64,000 nucleotides of DNA from Hirudinaria manillensis (GCA_034509925.1 CM067530.1:4604501-4668500); one strand, 5' to 3'; shown: positions 1 to 12,668, counted from the first letter of the stretch. Program-made: numbers and translations. Notes: generated by a model not told the origin, from the sequence alone.

Positions 1-205
1 GGCATCCCCAACAATTCGAACATCGAGTTGCGCATCTAAAATTCTTAATGCCTAAAAGTCTGCCTGTCGCACAAATTGTTATTATTATTCACTTATATTT
101 GAATTTAAAAAAACTTTGATGTTTGGATATAATCCCTCTGCTAACAAGTGTTTTGATTTTTAAATTATTAAGTTATTTGTACGTCGCTAGTGATTAGACC
201 TATGA

Positions 206-445
206 TTCGCTGACAAGACTAGCCCTACGTCATCTATTAATAATAAGATATCTTGGCGGCATCACTTTCGATATGCTGGAAGAGAGACATTAGGACAGGC
301 ATTAATTGCTCAAATAAGAAAATTGCCGGGGGAGGAAACAAAGGACTCGAAACAGTTTTTAAGCAGTAATCGGCAAATAATAAAGCCACCAGACACAGCA
401 GAAATCTTAATTAGAACAGGTTTTCATAAATTTTTTAAAAATTAA
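206..445 (+). CDS. Possible terminal exon of an unrecognised gene
   Basis: A reading frame is open from 206 to a TAA at 443-445. It contains no ATG suited to starting a protein, so it would be a last exon; a possible splice acceptor (..gactag) lies near 222. The peptide is basic and mixed in composition, with segments such as GQALIAQIRKLPGEE and PPDTAEILIRTGFHKFFKN, and it does not look like random AT-rich translation. I do not recognise the family. Upstream exons would lie outside the window. Confidence 0.28.
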   Translation, partial: FADKTSPTSSINNKISWRHHFRYAGRETLGQALIAQIRKLPGEETKDSKQFLSSNRQIIKPPDTAEILIRTGFHKFFKN

Positions 446-993
446 AGCATGGCTCAACCAGAAGCCATGATGTAGTGTCCCCCCATCTTTTGCAATTAGT
501 TGGTACTTGTGAAATAGGAGCTATATATAATCAGTATTTATAAATTTATAAATTGTTGAAATACATGTAGAGAATTACCGATTTATGCTCGAGCTAGCTT
601 AAATGTGATTTCACAACATTTTGACGACATAACTCTAACCCGACATTGGTAGAGAATCACAGTAAGCAGCATATTCGATATTCATTTAATTACGGTAATA
701 ATTTTCTTAATTGCATTAACTTAATGTAATCAATATAATTCATCCACGTATAGCGTTTTTACCGGAGATTTAGGAAAATCGGTAATGTATTTTGCCATTC
801 GGAAATTGGTAATGCCAAGCAATGGCTGTGAACAAGCGGTCCCGAGTTACTACTTTATAATGTTAATTAATGTTAGTATCCTTTCCGGTATGTTAAAATA
901 TATTTTATATTTTCTAACACATGATATTTATATTAAGTAATACTAGGGTGACCACGAAAACGTCTTTTCGAAGCTTAAGTATCCTCAAGTGTC
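446..993. other. Intergenic, no gene seen
   Basis: AT-rich sequence with no convincing reading frame, repeat or RNA gene on either strand. Confidence 0.5.
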
Positions 994-1461
994 ATGTGGT
1001 CATCGCTGAAATCATTTGATGATCAATTTTTTGTATCGATTTTAGAAATCCACTGCGACGACTATGTGACATCATCGGTTGACATTTGCTGTCGTCAAGC
1101 ATGGAAGGATAACCAAAGAAATAAAAAGAAACACATTTCTTATTGTACCGACGATGCCAATGTTCGGGACTTTCTTCCGTTGAAATCACTATCTCCACCC
1201 CCATTGTTGACTCAACTCTATCCGTCATCAACGTCATCTTCAACTGTCCCCATCCAGTCTTGTGGTAGTTACCAGACGAGTTTATCAATGCCATTGGAAT
1301 CGTCGTCAACAAGTAGAAGGATGTGCTCATCATTTAATTGCGAAAGTCGAGTCGAGCCACTCGAGGAGCGCAAGAAAAATAAAATATGGTCTATCGACGA
1401 CTTAATATCATCCGCAAATTCCAAAGTGGAATTTGAAAGTTCAAGTTTGGCGTTCGAGTAG
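994..1461 (+). CDS. Hypothetical protein, 155 aa, single or last exon
   Basis: The ATG at 994 opens a 155-codon frame ending at TAG 1459-1461. An in-frame TAA lies 18 bases upstream, and a possible acceptor (cttaag) lies in between, so this may be a complete small protein or a terminal exon. The product is rich in Ser, Thr and Pro in the middle (PPPLLTQLYPSSTSSSTVP) and ends with a charged stretch followed by KNKIWSIDDLISS. That last peptide loosely resembles the short KIWS motif of Iroquois-type homeodomain proteins, but no homeodomain is present, so I assign no function. Two overlapping minus-strand frames are taken as shadows. Confidence 0.4.
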   Translation: MWSSLKSFDDQFFVSILEIHCDDYVTSSVDICCRQAWKDNQRNKKKHISYCTDDANVRDFLPLKSLSPPPLLTQLYPSSTSSSTVPIQSCGSYQTSLSMPLESSSTSRRMCSSFNCESRVEPLEERKKNKIWSIDDLISSANSKVEFESSSLAFE

Positions 1462-3513
1462 TTCTTCATATCATGTGTAGAATGTAGAATTTTTGCGTCT
1501 GACAAACAACGAATGTGATAATTATGGTTGATCTTTTTCTTGTCAAGTAAAACTATTTTTGTTATTTTTTAGTTTTCTACTTAATTTAGCGATGCCCTTT
1601 TAAAAATAAACAATTTTTTTAAAATCTTCAGAATGTTTGAGTGCCGTGAGGTAACTATTACTATAACGTGCGAAATTATTGTAAACAAACGAATCTTCAG
1701 GGATATTTAGATTAGGTGGTCCGGCATAATGGGCAGTTTAGAATACTTTAAAAATATCCGTCAGCCAAATCGACTATAAATTATAGTTTACAACCATGGC
1801 GAAAGTGGTTTGAGGCTTTGAATAACGTTCCGTAAACCCAATCCCTACAATTTCCTGTTTATAAATCAGTTTTTCCATAAGCAAACAAGCGCCTCATCCT
1901 TCCACCGCCACTATAGGCGTGTACATATCATCTTTCAACGCCACACAAATTGTATATTTTCTAGGTCGCCCTTCTGTTTATCTTTACTGTAACCACTTTC
2001 GAAATTTTCAAATGAAGAAGAGAAATGTCTCCTTCAACACCATCGGCACAGATCGGTTCGTTTTCAATGCAAACTGTCTGGAGTTAAAGCATTTTCCCGG
2101 CTCCCGCAATTCCATTCCTTCAACATCTAACCGCAGAATTAAAATGATGGAATTAAACACATATTTTTCAATCGTAAGTTTCAGTTAAATTTGAAAAGAA
2201 ATACAATGCTTTCCTCTTTCTGTTTGCTACTACACATTAGCATAGTTTGTGATCGATATAAAATCATTTTGACCTATTCATCTAGCCGTGCGGACATTAT
2301 TCATTATTAGAAAATCGTGATAAAATACAACTACTATCATCCAATTCGAATCACGGTTCGAATGGTCCAGTCCAAGGCATTTGATAACTCCTTATTGATC
2401 GTGCTAAGGAGATCGATAGAAAAATCTTCCTTATTTCCCATAGGATCTTTATCGCCTTAAAACCACACTGTTAACAAATTTTTTTCGACGATATATTCGA
2501 AGATGCCAAGAAAAGCAAAATCTATATCCTGCTAAAGATTTCTTTGTGACCTTCTGCTTTAACGTGATAGAGCAGAGGTGGGGAAATTATGCGTTTATAC
2601 TATTTGGAATCCATTCACAAGTGGCTCAATGAGTTAAAATCTTAATGAGTTAAGCTTAATGGCTTAATAAAATGACATGGAATGTTTTCCCGTTATATTA
2701 TTTTACCCTTTTCCAATTCACAACATATTATTTTTAAATAAATAACATATTCTTTTATTTTGTTTATCAAGATTATTAGCCTGTCACTGAGGCTATCCTC
2801 GAAAGCATCCGCCAAGTAGCCATATCTATTGTGACAATGCGGCATACTAAGGAAAGTAATCGTCCATCCCTGTACTAGGCACATAATGAAAAAGACTTGT
2901 TCTATCATTAAAAAATCTGCAATTAGTTTGTTGGCTTGCAGTCCTCGTCCATTATAGTCCTCGTAGTTCGTGCCTCATTTCAAAAGTGCCGGTTCGAATC
3001 TTAGAATAAACAAGAAAATCCGATAAATTTTTTTTAGAGCTCTTCGACATGGCTAAATCGCACAGGACAATTTCACATGTCAGCGAAAATGGCGTTCCGC
3101 TTGGTATTTCCGCCACCTCGATTGCCTTAACCGTCCCATTACGTACATGAAAGATTGTCGCTAAACATGCTAGATATAATTTCTAAAGAGAAAAACATCT
3201 GTTTTGAAATATTTTCTAAATTCAAGGTTTGTGACGCATTGCTATTATAATCTTAAAATCCCATCACATTTCAAAATTTAATTAAAAATCGTTTGGTAAC
3301 AATTTTATTAGGCAAATACAAATTAAATATTACAAGTGATGAAAGATGTGAGACTATTTTGAAAATGAAATGCGTAAGTTTAATATGGGTGTCGAGCGGA
3401 AGCCTCGTAATCAAAATTATAATAACGCTTAGCGCCTTGGCAACGACGCGATTTGGAATGTATTGTAAAACTTGTCACGAAGAAAAAGCTTTTTTTTTCG
3501 AATAATTGTCGAC
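1462..3513. other. Intergenic, no gene recognised
   Basis: AT-rich. Short frames exist (for example 1919-2188 +), but none has recognisable content or splice context. A tRNA B-box-like string (GGTTCGAATC, near 2991-3000) has no convincing partner A box or cloverleaf. The promoter of BBIP1 should lie at the right end. Confidence 0.45.
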
Positions 3514-3777
3514 ATGGAAAAGACGCAACTACACGAAGTGCTGCCAAAGCAAGGCTTGCTGTACGAGGATGACGTACCAAACACTATTTTGTGCAAACCG
3601 AAAATTTTATCTCTCAAATCGGTTACGCTAGAGAAGCTCGAGAAAATGCAACAGGACGCAGAAAGCCATCCCAGACTGCACAATATGTCCGAAACGACAG
3701 ATAACGAACTTACGGGCGATTTAAACATATCCTCTACGAGGACCGAAGAACATATTATCAATAGACTCGTCTTGTGA
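3514..3777 (+). CDS. BBIP1: BBSome-interacting protein 1 (BBIP1/BBIP10)
   Basis: 87 codons from the ATG at 3514 to TGA 3775-3777. BBIP1 is the smallest subunit of the BBSome, the coat complex that carries membrane proteins in and out of cilia. The family signature is clear: residues 8-15 read EVLPKQGL and residues 24-46 contain ILCKPKILSLKSVTLEKLEKM, matching the conserved core of animal BBIP1. The length is close to that of vertebrate BBIP1 (about 90 aa). I chose the ATG just before the conserved core because it follows a T-rich stretch with a stop; earlier in-frame codons are not supported by the family. The tail after residue 52 is poorly conserved and acidic. It appears to be a single exon here, facing the DTWD2 gene tail to tail. 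Presence of this gene implies an animal that makes cilia. Confidence 0.85.
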   Translation: MEKTQLHEVLPKQGLLYEDDVPNTILCKPKILSLKSVTLEKLEKMQQDAESHPRLHNMSETTDNELTGDLNISSTRTEEHIINRLVL

Positions 3778-3948
3778 CCTGTTTGACACATCTTGATATT
3801 GAGCATATTTCCAAACTACTCGTGGCAAAAACTTTAAAATTTCTGTTAGCATGCATAAGTACCTTGTAATCATTCAGATTTAAGATAAAAAATGTGAGCT
3901 TGCTTTTTAAACTTTATTTTTTGCAGTGGAATTTGATCCAATGATGTT

Positions 3949-5404
3949 TTACATATTATCTAGAAGACTCATCTTTCCTGGCAGTGAGTCTGCAATATTG
4001 TCACTGTTAACTTGTTTTACCACATGTTTGTTTTTTTGAGGATATTGCAATCCCATTTTGTTTAGATGTTCCTTGCTATGATGGATCACTGCTCCATGTT
4101 GAAGCTGGAAGTTGCACATTGCTTCTAATGGTTTCATCAAAACCTAGAAAATTAAGGCAACTGTAGCCATTTATGTTGGCTTAAAATATGAATTTTAATT
4201 AGTACAGCTATTATGAAACTAAGCAAAAGGGATCATATCAATAATAGTGACACTCATAAAATAAAACTAATGGTCTGAAATGCCCTAAACTTGCCTCATA
4301 AATGTCCAGTCTGTTCTCAAGAAAATTGATAGCAAGTGCCACACTCTCCACTGTCGAAAGACCAGCATCAGTTGGCTGAGTTCTTATTGTATATCGACTG
4401 AGACCTGCATTGCTCAGTCTCACCTTAAAATTATAATAAGGTATACATACTTGGACAACAAGTAATAGGTAATTGAAAAAACTGCAGGGGTTCATTGCAT
4501 TCAAGTTTATTTCTGTTGATATTTTAGATTTCATTGAACATTTAAAAAAAATATTCGTATTAATATATCATTCTTCATATAACAACCTGTTTCATGTCAT
4601 GCAGGAACTCATTCCAAAAGTATATTCCTTTGGCATGAGACCATGTTCCATCCAAAACAAATAAGTTGAATCCTAATCTTTCCAAATTGTCATCAGCATT
4701 ATGATTAACAGAAAAATCTTTCACATCAACTGACATTGTAGATGGGAATAGGAGGATGCTGTTGCTCTGTTTTGCAACTTCATGTAACTCTGGATATCTT
4801 TACATATATAAAAATAAATAACATGGTCATTCCAGTTGAAAAGTTATCTTTGTTAAGTGAGTTATGTTGAATTTCACTTTGTTTTGGAGAAGTGTTTCCC
4901 TCGATATAATTTACAGTGACTTTCCTCAAAAGCTTTTACCAACATGGCAGCTGTCTGAAGACATCTGGATTCCTGATTTTACAATACTAGTATGAGATAT
5001 TTTTCAAAGTATGTTAAGTTGTAATGCTCTAAGCTATCTTTTAAGTTGAATTCGTTTGAACTTCTTTTGCGTCTATATAACACTAAAACTTTTATAGTTT
5101 ACTTGTACAGTTTATACTTTGTGACATATTGAAACAATAAAATTAATACAGTAAAACTTACAAACTTTTCTATGATATTTACCTCATAGGGATGTTGAAG
5201 AATATAAATAGTGGTCCTTATCTGCAATTTTTCTGATGGTAAAAACTGACACCAGCAAACTTTGACCGGCCGTCTGATATTAGAGCACGAACATACTCAA
5301 AGAATCTGCATTAAATGATACAAATTCAAGAAAATTACCTGCCTGCAACTTGGGCACGTTGGCCTTTTAGACTTATTGGAGACGCTTTCCTCAATTCCTT
5401 CCAT
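3949..5404 (-). CDS. DTWD2: tRNA-uridine aminocarboxypropyltransferase, DTWD2-like
   Basis: Six exons on the minus strand: 5343-5404, 5183-5273, 4878-4972, 4587-4797, 4295-4423 and 3949-4143. They join in frame to 783 nt, a 260-aa protein. The family transfers the aminocarboxypropyl group of S-adenosylmethionine to uridine in the tRNA D-loop (acp3U). Seen here: an N-terminal zinc-type Cys set (CPSC..CWC), the QHP segment, the DTW motif as DGTWSHAK in exon 4, IRTQPT and LSTVES in exon 5, and the C-terminal FQLQHG and SKEHL block in exon 6, all in the order found in animal DTWD2. Introns are 69-210 nt. Introns 1 and 5 need GC donors (AG|GCAGGT and AG|GCAAGT) to keep the family's spacing; the others are GT-AG. 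A reverse-complement AATAAA lies near 3913, just past the stop. Human DTWD2 is slightly longer at the N-terminus. Confidence 0.88.
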
Positions 5405-6249
5405 GGTATTACGTATTCTACCTATCCGTCTCGAGCGATAATCAGCGCTATTGCAACTTCATAGTCTGTCATTAAACAATGCATAACCAATAACTATAAA
5501 ATATGCTAATGAAATTTTATCGACCATCTGATAACGCCTGTATGATGTAGATCAAATTATAAAAATAATGTTTAAACTCTCAAAAAAAATCCAAAAATCT
5601 TTACATTAACTTTTCCACTGATTAGTTTTCTTTTTATCTATTTTCGCGCAAATAAAACTGTTCTAAATCAGGCCCAAAGCCTTGTCACTTATATGTAAGT
5701 CACTTTATGCGAGATTGCACCATTCAATCAATTGAAACATCCAGTTTACTGAAACGGAACCTCCTGGGCTCCCTGGGCGCATGACGGAGAGCATTTTGCC
5801 CGGTCCCCTTCCCCCGCAAAACATTCTAAATCTACAGTACAAGTATGTTTGCACACAGAAAGTGCATCTCCACATCGTATAAAACGACCATTATCATTGG
5901 CCAGTGTTGATTCAAGCCATGAAGTCAATCATAATTTCGTTTTGGCTACTGAGCCTCGGCTAGCAAGCTGAAATTCTTTCAAGCCAAGCTGGTTTCTGAA
6001 AAACCTCAGTTCTATTCTGGGTTTTCCCCACATTTAATGAATGCAGATCAATTTAGCCATATCTAACTGCAAAATCAGAGAATAAACTATCACATCTGCT
6101 AATGCCTGAACTTTTCTTGTTGTTCATATAAATTGATGATTCATAAATTTATATTTGTAGCCTAGTATGTAGAAATTGAAGCCACAAAAAGACTGTCAAA
6201 CTTTTTCTTTCCACCATTGTTTAACAATTGTACACAAGAATAAATTGCA
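5405..6249. other. Intergenic between CHID1 and DTWD2
   Basis: Spacer between the CHID1 stop and the DTWD2 start, both on the minus strand. It holds the CHID1 3' UTR and the DTWD2 promoter. A minus-strand frame (5746-5928) encodes a Cys-rich peptide but starts at TTG and has no splice or family support. Confidence 0.45.
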
Positions 6250-9200
6250 TTAAATAAGATCATAAAAATAATCTAATCCTTGACCTAGTTCCCAAATTGA
6301 GACTCCAACACCCAATTTCCTAGCCAACTGAATGCGCATTTCAATGGATTTTAGAGTTGGATAATATATTAAGATTTCTTCAGACTTTGACCTGCAATTT
6401 TCATATATGGTCAAAATATTATGTAGATATGGTATAATGTATAAATAATTAACATGCCACATTAATTTAGAAAATGGTGCATGTTACTTTTTATTTATTT
6501 GTTTATTGATAAAATAAGCTTTTTAATGCTTTTCCACACTTAAGCCATTTAACTAACTCAACCAAATAACCTATCTGAATATTATGAAGGAATTATCCCC
6601 TTAAAAATCATAGGGCATTATCTCATAAAAACATGAGTGGTTTATTAGTCTCCATAAACCACAGTAAATTAATGTCAAGTTAGACCAATTTTAGGTAGAA
6701 AGCCAGTTTACTTGTATTTGACAAAGTGCTCAGCAGATTTTTCATCCCATTGAAGCTTCGGTTTGTGATTGGCTAGAAACTGAATGTATCTGATAAATAA
6801 AATAGCCAATCATTAAATCCAGAAAAGGAAAAATGTACACAAATTTATTATGTCATACATGTTACATATTTAGCTCATATATACAACATGTATTAAATCT
6901 CACAAATTTTAAAGGCATGTGATGCATATAAAAAGGTCATCCTTAATCAGTCACTTTCATTATTAATGAAAGTTTAGGAAATTATGTAACTTTCTAACCA
7001 AGTTCATGTTTCAATTTATAACAATGTTACATTCAGTAAACTTTAATAGCTCCATTCAAGATATCATACATCCTGGCCAAGCTATTATTATTCAATAATA
7101 ATCATGGAGTTGTTCCATACATCTCACGGTAAGAATAATGCATGACCATGATATTAGTAAGCAGTATGCTTACTGTCAATACTGTTCAATTTTGAAGTCA
7201 AGGAACTTAAACATAAAATTTGTCTTAAACTGAATTATTTATTGTAGCATTACAATCCATTTATAATAATATTTTTAAAGCATGGAGCAAAAAGATGTTT
7301 CTGCACTTTCTAAATTCATAGTAACAAAAAGGTAATAACAAGTAGATCCAATACCTTGAATGAAAACAAGGAAACAAATAAAACTTTTCCTAGTTAAAAA
7401 AATAGCTTAACATCATTCCATTGCACTGTATGGAAAATCATAAAAAAAACTTACTGTTCACCAGTAACAGCTCCATTTCTTGGATGAGTGGAATATTGAT
7501 AACCATAAAAATTGAGGCCAAGCAAGATCTTCCTTCGATATGCCGAATGGACATTTGGCTCTAACAATTCTACGCATGATTGTATCCAATTTATTGGGCT
7601 GTTGGGTCCAGGCCTGATCAAAAAGTATTTAAGAAAGACATACAATTAATGCACACTTGGTTATCACCTATAACAGGAACTCGAAACGGCATATTTTCAA
7701 AAGGCTCATGGAAGAAATTTGCATACCAGAAGTAACCTTTCCAAAAATCAAAGTGCTTATGATGGAAACAAGTGTCATATTATGTGTATGAAACCTAGCC
7801 TGAGCTGCCACGAAAAGCACCTTTACCATATGGCACTACATAAATGGTCTAAAAGCCTCCAATGTTCATGATAATGGCCATATACGAATTCACTTACTAC
7901 CATCATGCAAACCAAAATTGATCAATATATATCAATCTGTTTCAAATAAAGAAAGTTATATCATTTTCAGAACCCAGCTTACATCCACAGAATTTGATTC
8001 ACATTTATTGTGAAAATGACCAAATTCCTCTGTTCTTTTTGTGATTTATAAACACATCTATTTTAGAATTTATTTTAAACAATTATATATAAACTACTAG
8101 CACACTTGTTGACATTGCTAAATTAATTATATATTATACCACAGTAGAACTTAACAAGAATCTTTGCTTGACCTATTAGGTTCAGAGAAGTCATAGGTCA
8201 TGAGGCTGATGGCATTGACCAGTGGAGCAACTTTCTCAAAATCTGCTCTTGTCACCAGATTGCTCTTTACGCCACTAAAATTATCAAATATTGTTGTGAC
8301 TGTTATGACCTTGCAAAGTTATGAAAAAGCAATTCTATGGTATGCTTGTTGGCACACTAATAATTTCCAAGAATTAATGTCATACAATTCTTAAAATCAT
8401 CACATACCCTCTAATTAATGGTGGTGGTAAGACAAGAATGAGAGATTTCTCAAATTCTTTCAAGGAATGGCTCAAATGCCCAATGAAATGAAGTGCCTGC
8501 CTGTGTAAAGCTAGTATGTTCAATAATTTTGAAACCACATTTCACAAATGACTCTCATTATACTAAATTAATACAAATTTAAAGTAGGATTGTTAGCCTG
8601 TTACAAATGCAATCACTTTGCAAGTTGACAATATGAACATGATGCTAACAAAATGCAACATTTACACCAAGAGAATCCAAAACTAGAAAATGAAACTAAA
8701 TGTTTGTGATCTTCTAACAAAGTATTGACCTTAGGTTGTAGTGAAGTGAAAAATCACATGATTCCCTATTTTTAAAGTAAGCCTAAGTTTATTTCATTTC
8801 CAAGGAGATATATGTAATTATAAAGTTTTTCTTAGCTATGACAATGACTTATCGATGTGGCTTGTCGATAGTAATATCTGCTTGTGCATTAGTGATTCTT
8901 TTGATGGTGAGATCATAAATGACGTGGACAATATAACAATTCAAAATAGCATAATTAGTTTTCCTGATGAAGCCTCATATGATGTAAATACAATTTTAAA
9001 AATGATTTCAAAGTTGTAGTTACTAATTAATCGACATATGGTACAATAATTTGAATAACATGAAAATATTTGTTAACAACTGAAAAATATAACTACCATC
9101 ACTGACACTTATAAATGCATTAGAATAAACACTCACTCTTTGAATCTAATTATTAGTTGGGACCATATTTCAATGACCACTCCATCAAATTTCTTTTTCT

Positions 9201-12200
9201 GTGAAAATATTTAATGCTTGATACATGAAATGAACAAGAAACTATTATCTGACTAATAATTGGCCAAAAATAGGTTTCGTCAACTTTAGAGTCAGTGCTT
9301 CAGCAATAAATTATTGGTTTTAATTAATATAAACTGCTAAAATTCTAATTGTCAAACCATATTCCTGAATCTTTCACATAACTGGTACCAACACTTACTA
9401 ATAATTATAGTATCAAGGTTCACTATGGAAGTCTGGCACATTTATTCACAACGAACAACGCCAGGGCCTTGAGGAGGTCCTGTCGCAGACTGGAGAGAAA
9501 GTATCATCTTACAAAAGCGGCGTCAGTAAAGCAGGAACTCAAGTCAACCAGACAGAGATTTAATCAGGCAGTATTACAGTCTCGCGCTGATCACCTTAGA
9601 ACCTCACTAGAGAACATTTCAGCCAACCCCCGTCTACTCTGGCAAAACCTAAACAAGATACTCCACTCAAATCCCTCACACAGCCATTCATCGGAGGAAT
9701 GCCAATGAATGGCCGCACAGTTCAGCACATTTTTCAGTGACAAAATCGCCAAGATTCGGTCTGCGATATCCTCTGCCCCCACCAGCACAAATCCTTTCCT
9801 TTCTGCTTTCCGACCTCATCTGGGACCTGTGTTAAGCTCTTTTACTCCAGTCAACCCTGAGGAGGCGTCGAGGCTGATTTCGTCTCTCCCAAATAAGTCA
9901 TCTCCTTTGGACACGGTGGCCACTCCGGTCATCAAGAGCTTTCCTCTAATTTTCTATAGCCAAACTTGCTAACCTTTCCTTCACAAACTGCATTTTCCCT
10001 TCCCCCCACAAGATAGCTCAAGTACTTCCTCTACTCAAAAAACCTGGACTAGACCCACTCATTCCCGCAAATTATAGACCTATATCCAACCTCACTACTT
10101 TCTCCAAGATTATCGAGAGACTTGTACTTCATCACATTCGGCCCCACCTCCTCTCCAATTCAAACTTCCCAAACTTTTAATCTGCATATCGGAAGGACCA
10201 CTCCACTGAAACAGCTCTCCTTCATACCATTGACGGCGTCACTTCAGCTGGTAGAGACGGTTGTACCATGCTGATTACACTTGATCTGTCGGCTGCCTTT
10301 GACACTGTCGATCACAGCATCCTTGCCCAGCGCCTTGATGCTGAATTTGCCATCAGAGGCTCTGCACTGTCATGGCTTAAATCCTACCTTGGCTGCAGGA
10401 AGCAGTTTGTCAAACTTGGCGATAGTTCCACCAGCCTTGTCACCATTGACGTTGGCGTCCCTCAGGGCTCAGTCCTCGGACCTATCCTCTTCATGGCCTA
10501 TACCTCTCCAGTCGGCGACTTGATCTCTAGCTTTGGATTTAGCTATCATATGTATGCGGATGACACCAGCATTCATATACCTGTCTCCTTATCGAACACG
10601 GCAGGGAACCTCCGCAGGGCTGATGAATGGAGGAGCTGACCGGGCTGACGCCATGAGACTGCTACACTGGCTTCCAGTAAGAGAGGGAGTGAATTTCAAA
10701 ATCGCCTTAATTGCGCATAAAGCCCTTAGCACTCGGTCACCACCTTATTTGGCGGAGATGCTCTCACCACACCTGCACTCAAGAAGTCTGAGAGTGGCAT
10801 CCTCAAACTTCCTTAATATCCCCATCCCAAAGACCAGATTCCAGGCTGGCTCGTTCAGATTTGCCGCTCCATCTATATGGAACAGTCTGCCACCCCTGTT
10901 AAGATCTGAAATGTCAACCGCCGACTTTAAGAAGAGACTCAAGACTCTCTTTTTTAGGCGTTTTGATTCTTGTAATTGGCTCGCATGAATTTGACTGGTA
11001 CAGCGCCTCTGTAGCTCATGCGTTCGGCGCTATATAAATGACTTATTATTATTATTATTATTATTATATTACAACTCAAAGCAGCATCTCAATGAAAACG
11101 TACAAATAAGAAAACCCAATTTTATTTGTCTAACCAAAACAAGATCTACCAAGGACTCTACACAAGCTTCAATTTCCTTCTCTGCTGAGAAAAGTTGCTG
11201 AAAGTCTGATAGGTGCCACTCACCAAAGAGGACCCTAGGCACTGAGAAAAACTGGAGGTTTAACTTGGAAATCACTTTTGTCAATATAAAATATGAAACA
11301 CTTTAAAATTTGTGAGATTAAAAAATTATACTGTACAAACAACTTACCTATCAATGCATTTCCAGATTTTGACACCTCGCTCATCCAAGCTGCCACAATT
11401 TTTGAATATAAGTATGCAATAAATTTATATAAATCAATGTTACCAAATAAAGCTTTAGTAGCCAATCTTGCAGGTGTAAAATGAATTTTACCCATGTCTT
11501 GAGTGGCTACGAATTAACTTGTAACTGCATCACAAATGAATGCTCATCTACATATAATTTGTGTTAAAAAATATACTTGAATCAATATCTTGTTTTCCTT
11601 TGATGTCATATAACCCGACACCTTTTCTTTGCATTTGGAACCAAACAGGCGAGATGAAAGAAAACTTGTGCGAGAATAGCTTTGCCACATCATAGCCATG
11701 GCTGTTCCACTAAAAATTATAAGAAAAAGTATAAATAGTGTTATCAATCTAAATCCTTGGCACTTTAGTCAAGTTCTCTCTTAACTTATTTGAAATAAAC
11801 AGCTTCTACCTTTGTCATAATCAAAAGGATTTTATGTCAATCAGGTTTTAAAAGTTTTGACATTGCCCAAAAACCACTGATTTACTGGTAGTGGCCTTAA
11901 AAAAAAATTGATTCATTGTTTGCCACATCTTCTACCTCACTCCCACTGTCTCAACATATTTCAAGAGAAATTCCCTTTACAGAACTCATAAATACTTAGA
12001 TTACATTAATCAAAAAAAAGATCAAGACAAAAAATCAATAGACAAAAAAAAGAAATTGCTGGGCCATTAATTCATAACAAATATAAAAAAAAACTTTAAT
12101 TATAATGAAAAAAAATACATATTTACTGGGGTCACATAGCCTAATGTCATGCCTTCAAACTTTTTGACCTCCCTTTCAACATCACAATAGGAGCTGTGCT

Positions 12201-12668
12201 CTTTAATAATATCTGAAGCCTTGACTGATTCTGACACCAAGCCCCTGATGTATACATTATCCAATGATGGTTCTGCCTGCTGATTTAAGTAAATGAAATA
12301 GGTAGTTCTTAAAATGCTAAAATTATCAAACATTACATGTTTAATATTGCATTTTACCCATGAGAGTGAGTTCAGTTTGTGATAAAATATAGTAGTAATC
12401 AATGACAAAACATCCATTTATTTCTTGCCTCAAGTGTGATCAAAATGCTTCATTTAATTAACTTATTTATGTATTTATTGACAATAAATACTTGACAATA
12501 CATAGCATTGATAAAAATTCTCAGAAAACAAATAAAAAATGGAATAATAAAAATGTTTACTTTTGGAATTTTAGATATCTTTTTCTTATCTGATTTGCTA
12601 AGCGTTGCTTCAGAAATATTAATAAGGACCAGAGTGAGAAGTGAAACCACAGTCCCCAGCACTTTCAT
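6250..12668 (-). CDS. CHID1: Chitinase domain-containing protein 1 (stabilin-1-interacting chitinase-like)
   Basis: Eleven exons on the minus strand: 12561-12668, 12127-12279, 11577-11709, 11348-11389, 11135-11241, 9137-9198, 8408-8500, 8173-8274, 7455-7613, 6712-6789 and 6250-6391. They join in frame to 1179 nt, a 392-aa protein, almost exactly the human length. CHID1 is a secreted or lysosomal glycoside-hydrolase-18-fold protein that binds sugars. Seen: a hydrophobic signal peptide at residues 1-20 followed by TLSKSD; GYVTPWNSHGYDV; the GH18 core FDGVVIEIW with the acidic residue kept; ISLMTYDFS; PGPNSPINW; ILLGLNFYGYQY; and the C-terminal VSIWELGQGLDYFYDLI ending at the stop. The ATG at 12668 is the first that gives a signal peptide. 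The exon 5 donor was placed after 11135 (TTG|GTTAGA) because it preserves the family's spacing; a donor at 11150 would drop five residues. Exon 6 is far away because a LINE sits in the intron. Confidence 0.9.
9430..11066 (+). mobile_element. L2/CR1-type LINE fragment, antisense inside a CHID1 intron
   Basis: A non-LTR retrotransposon remnant in opposite orientation to CHID1. It shows the region before the reverse transcriptase (about 9469-9708), RT pieces with LDLSAAFDTVDH at about 10282-10317, GVPQGSVLGPILF, and YADDTS near 10555, then a jump to the C-terminal domain (LLHWLPVREGVNFKIA, FQAGSFRFAAPSIWNSLP) ending at 10988. Part of the RT thumb is missing at about 10640, so it has an internal deletion, and a stop and frameshifts break the first half. 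The 3' end is GGCGCTATATAAAT followed by repeated TTA, the usual tail of this group. It is 5' truncated; no target duplication could be fixed. Confidence 0.85.

Noticed and set aside
1919-2188. 89-aa plus-strand frame
   Set aside because: AT-driven composition and no recognisable motif.
2935-3010. tRNA-like B box (GGTTCGAATC)
   Set aside because: No matching A box, acceptor stem or cloverleaf could be drawn; perhaps SINE-like, not annotated as a tRNA.
5746-5928. Minus-strand Cys-rich 60-aa frame
   Set aside because: It starts at TTG, has no signal peptide, no splice context and no family match; probably chance.
8200-8394. Plus-strand 64-aa frame
   Set aside because: Shadow of CHID1 exon 8; the minus-strand reading gives the conserved chitinase-like sequence.
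11293-11484. Plus-strand 63-aa frame
   Set aside because: Shadow of the CHID1 exon 4 region on the opposite strand.
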